Positions 61,826 to 64,000 of a stretch of 64,000 bases of DNA are shown piece by piece. Under the pieces are notes generated by a model, which was not told the DNA's origin, ran no database searches, and saw nothing but the letters and a program-made list of their open reading frames with translations. The first letter of the stretch is position 1. Each line of letters begins with the position of its first letter. Source of the stretch: Bostrychus sinensis (lineage: Eukaryota; Chordata; Actinopteri; Gobiiformes; Eleotridae); NCBI GenBank assembly GCA_020698575.1, contig CM036254.1, forward strand, positions 23,288,026-23,352,025, written 5' to 3'. A program made the translations under genes and the position numbers.

Positions 61826-62781
61826 AATAGATCACGCTAAGAAAAATACTTGTCTCTGTCTCCTTTTAAGAAATCATCAAATGCTGGATTTCCACAGAAT
61901 TGATGGAATAATTTGAAGCTTGAAAAACGCATAAATTCCTCTCTGACATTTTTAGTGTCAGTGGTGCCGTCTGGCTGTCACTGACCGTGATTAATCCGGC
62001 ATGTAAAGTGAGCCTGGAGTGCTGCCTACACAAGAGCCATAAGAGAAGATGTTTGGCAGCACAGAGTCCACTTTCATCTCACTTAGCGCTACTCTTTAAT
62101 CACTGCTAATCACCCATTACTGTAATATACTGTACCCTCATAGAAGTGCAGCCTTTGAGCCTAATAAACAAGTCTTGAGCACTGAGACCATTAAAAACTG
62201 TGTTCTGTATATTGGTATGGCATGTAAACTTTTAGATGAAGGTTATTTAAACTGATTAGATTTTTATAGTTTTTAATAATGAGATGCAGTACACCTGGAG
62301 TTTCTGCCCAGTGCCTATTTACTATTATTTAAAGCAAGACTTTCTAAATGTAAAAACTAAAATACATACATACAAAATTATAAAATATTGTATAAAGTCA
62401 AGACAGTATTTGCTGTCTATAAAGAAGGTTTACCAGATCATCAGCAATGCAACTTTGAGTGCTAGCCCTGATCTTATGAGAACACATCTTGCCAAAGTTA
62501 ACATAAATTTAAACACATCTGATACATTTAAGACATTTTTATAACTTTCACAACTTCACGTAATGGTTGATCAAATGCTTTTTCATCATGACTGCACCAG
62601 AATTAAACTTAGGACTTAGATATAATGAAGACTAACCCAAAACTAAACCCAGAATAAAATTACCCAATCTTCACCCTGTGCTTCAATTTTATTTATTAAG
62701 TTTAATCCAGTACTAACTTTAGCCTTTTACTGGAGAGACAACATAATTTAACTGAATTTTTGTCATTTCAGTTGATTATGC

Positions 62782-63123
62782 TTAATAGAGACTAAATGCT
62801 AAAATATCTTCACCTTTTGCAGATTTGTGTTGCAAATCATTCACAAAGCACCCAAAACAACAAAGTAAATTAGAGTGTCTTTCCTTAGGAATACGGTCTT
62901 CCTGTGGTTCCACTGTGTCTATGATGCATACGTCCTTGTCTTTGTTCACACATTTAGACATTGCCTCAAGGACAGACCTGTCTATAAATGAGTGCAGTTC
63001 TCTAAAATATGGCCACACGTTCACCCCATTGACATCCCCTGTGTAATCTTGGATATAGGCTTTCAGGCTTTCAGGTTTCAGAATAGAATGAACTTTCAAC
63101 CCAACCAGAATGTAATAAAAACA
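62782..63123 (-). other. Unrecognised exon-like ORF (113 codons) on the minus strand
   Basis: On the minus strand a frame opens directly after a pyrimidine-rich TTTTATTTTAG at 63124, runs 113 codons to a stop at about 62782, and has AATAAA at 62688-62693 about 90 bases further on. This is the layout of a terminal coding exon. The peptide, with segments such as SLKAYIQDYTGDVNGVNVWP, KDVCIIDTVEPQEDR and LLCCFGCFVNDL, has a normal amino-acid mix. I do not recognise it, and it does not match the Pecanex protein expected to converge from this side. There is no ATG near its 5' end, so it would need upstream exons. A transposon fragment or chance frame is possible. Confidence 0.3.
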
Positions 63124-64000
63124 CTAAAATAAAATGCAGTAGAGAAAAGCACAGTTCTTGGGCTTTTTGAACCGACATAGTACACTGCACGATAGTAATT
63201 CAGTGACGCAGTAAGTAAACTTTTGACCTCCACTGGATCTGTTGAATAATTGAATATGATGCATGACTGTCATTGCATATGGTTCATGTTCAAAGGTGAA
63301 TGCCAGGGTATATTTTTGTATATTGTGTTTGTTTAATAATTAGAATAATTTACTATGTATTTAAAGAAGATGACAAAGTCAATTCAATATTTAAATGTAT
63401 TAAATTAACATATTACATGTATTTGTTATGATTTACTGGAACAATATGTATTATAAATGCACAACTGTAAAAAAGTTTTGCAATGTAAACGCTTTAGTTA
63501 TAGATTTTAAAGCAGCACAGTTGATTTAGTCTTTATACCTACAGTGTCTGCTACTGCACTGCAGCTAACACATGAGACACTGATAAAAAAGGATCCTGTA
63601 GAAACTCTTACTTTTATACATTCGACATTGGTTTGAAGTTGCAGTAAATCTGATATACGTTCTCATAAGATGACAGATTGTTGCTCCTTCTTTTCGCAGA
63701 GATAAATAGTGGAGAATCTTCTAAGCCAGTTACAGTATGGCTCCGAAAGAGGGATTCTCTTTCCTTTTTCATGTCAGGGAACCAGCTCAATGGCTTTGGG
63801 CTATAGTATTTTAAAGACTTTGAGGCAATGTACAGGTATACTTGAAGACAGTCATCATATTTAAGTTTATTCAGTTAATGACTGTTGCTATATCTCTCTT
63901 TGAAATAGGACTAAGAGGAATACTACATGATTCATAATTTGAGATAAATGGTTAAATGTGAATTATAAAATGGACCCCAGGATGACTATTTGGCTCTAGG

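Larger units (their letters stand above)
61460..64000 (+). other. ntpcr: NTPCR intron 3 (partial, runs off the window)
   Basis: Contains the exon 3 copy and, on the opposite strand, the unrecognised exon-like ORF at 62782-63123. The rest is AT-rich with no repeat I can name. No further NTPCR exon was found. Confidence 0.7.

Noticed and set aside
61686..61916. 76-codon frame over the NTPCR exon 3 copy as an independent gene
   Set aside because: Only the middle 21 residues match NTPCR; the start is not ATG and the rest is intron-like. Described as a pseudo-exon.

Overview
This is nuclear DNA from a vertebrate, almost certainly a teleost fish. Evidence: split genes with GT-AG introns, long AT-rich introns, a large (TA)n(GT)n microsatellite, and transposon remains of types common in fish (hAT and other terminal-inverted-repeat elements, RTE-like and L2/CR1-like LINE 3' tails, tRNA-derived SINE-like pieces). 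No prokaryotic, viral or organellar gene was recognised. The species cannot be named from the sequence.

Three protein-coding genes are supported. (1) SIPA1L2 on the minus strand covers most of the window. Three coding exons (10391-8894, 6039-5906, 4783-4595) join in frame to give the first 607 codons. The exon carrying the start codon also holds about 229 bases of 5' UTR with five chained upstream ORFs. A probable non-coding first exon and promoter lie at about 55.24-55.47 kb, which makes the first intron about 44.6 kb. The rest of the gene, including most of the Rap-GAP domain, is off the left edge. (2) MAP10 on the plus strand is one uninterrupted exon (56850-59150, 766 codons) with a poly(A) signal at 59563. 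It stands head-to-head with the SIPA1L2 promoter. (3) NTPCR on the plus strand starts at 60073. Exons 1-3 are present, with the P-loop split by intron 1, and the remaining exons are off the right edge. The order SIPA1L2(-) MAP10(+) NTPCR(+) matches, from memory, human chromosome 1q42.

Layout: 1-4594 SIPA1L2 intron with candidate regulatory blocks; 4595-10620 coding exons and introns; 10.6-55.2 kb first intron, filled with repeats (densest at 11.4-19.9 kb) and some repeat-poor blocks; 55.2-56.85 kb divergent promoter interval with the microsatellite; 56.85-59.6 kb MAP10; 60-64 kb start of NTPCR. The three genes are not an operon and have separate roles: synaptic Rap-GAP scaffolding, microtubule and cytokinesis function, and nucleotide hydrolysis.

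The most interesting observations are a decayed duplicate of NTPCR exon 3 whose differences are almost all synonymous, a stop-to-start chain of uORFs leading to the SIPA1L2 start codon, an unrecognised 113-codon exon-like ORF on the minus strand inside an NTPCR intron, RFX X-box-like motifs, and a 1.1 kb imperfect palindrome. I found no convincing previously undescribed multi-gene system.
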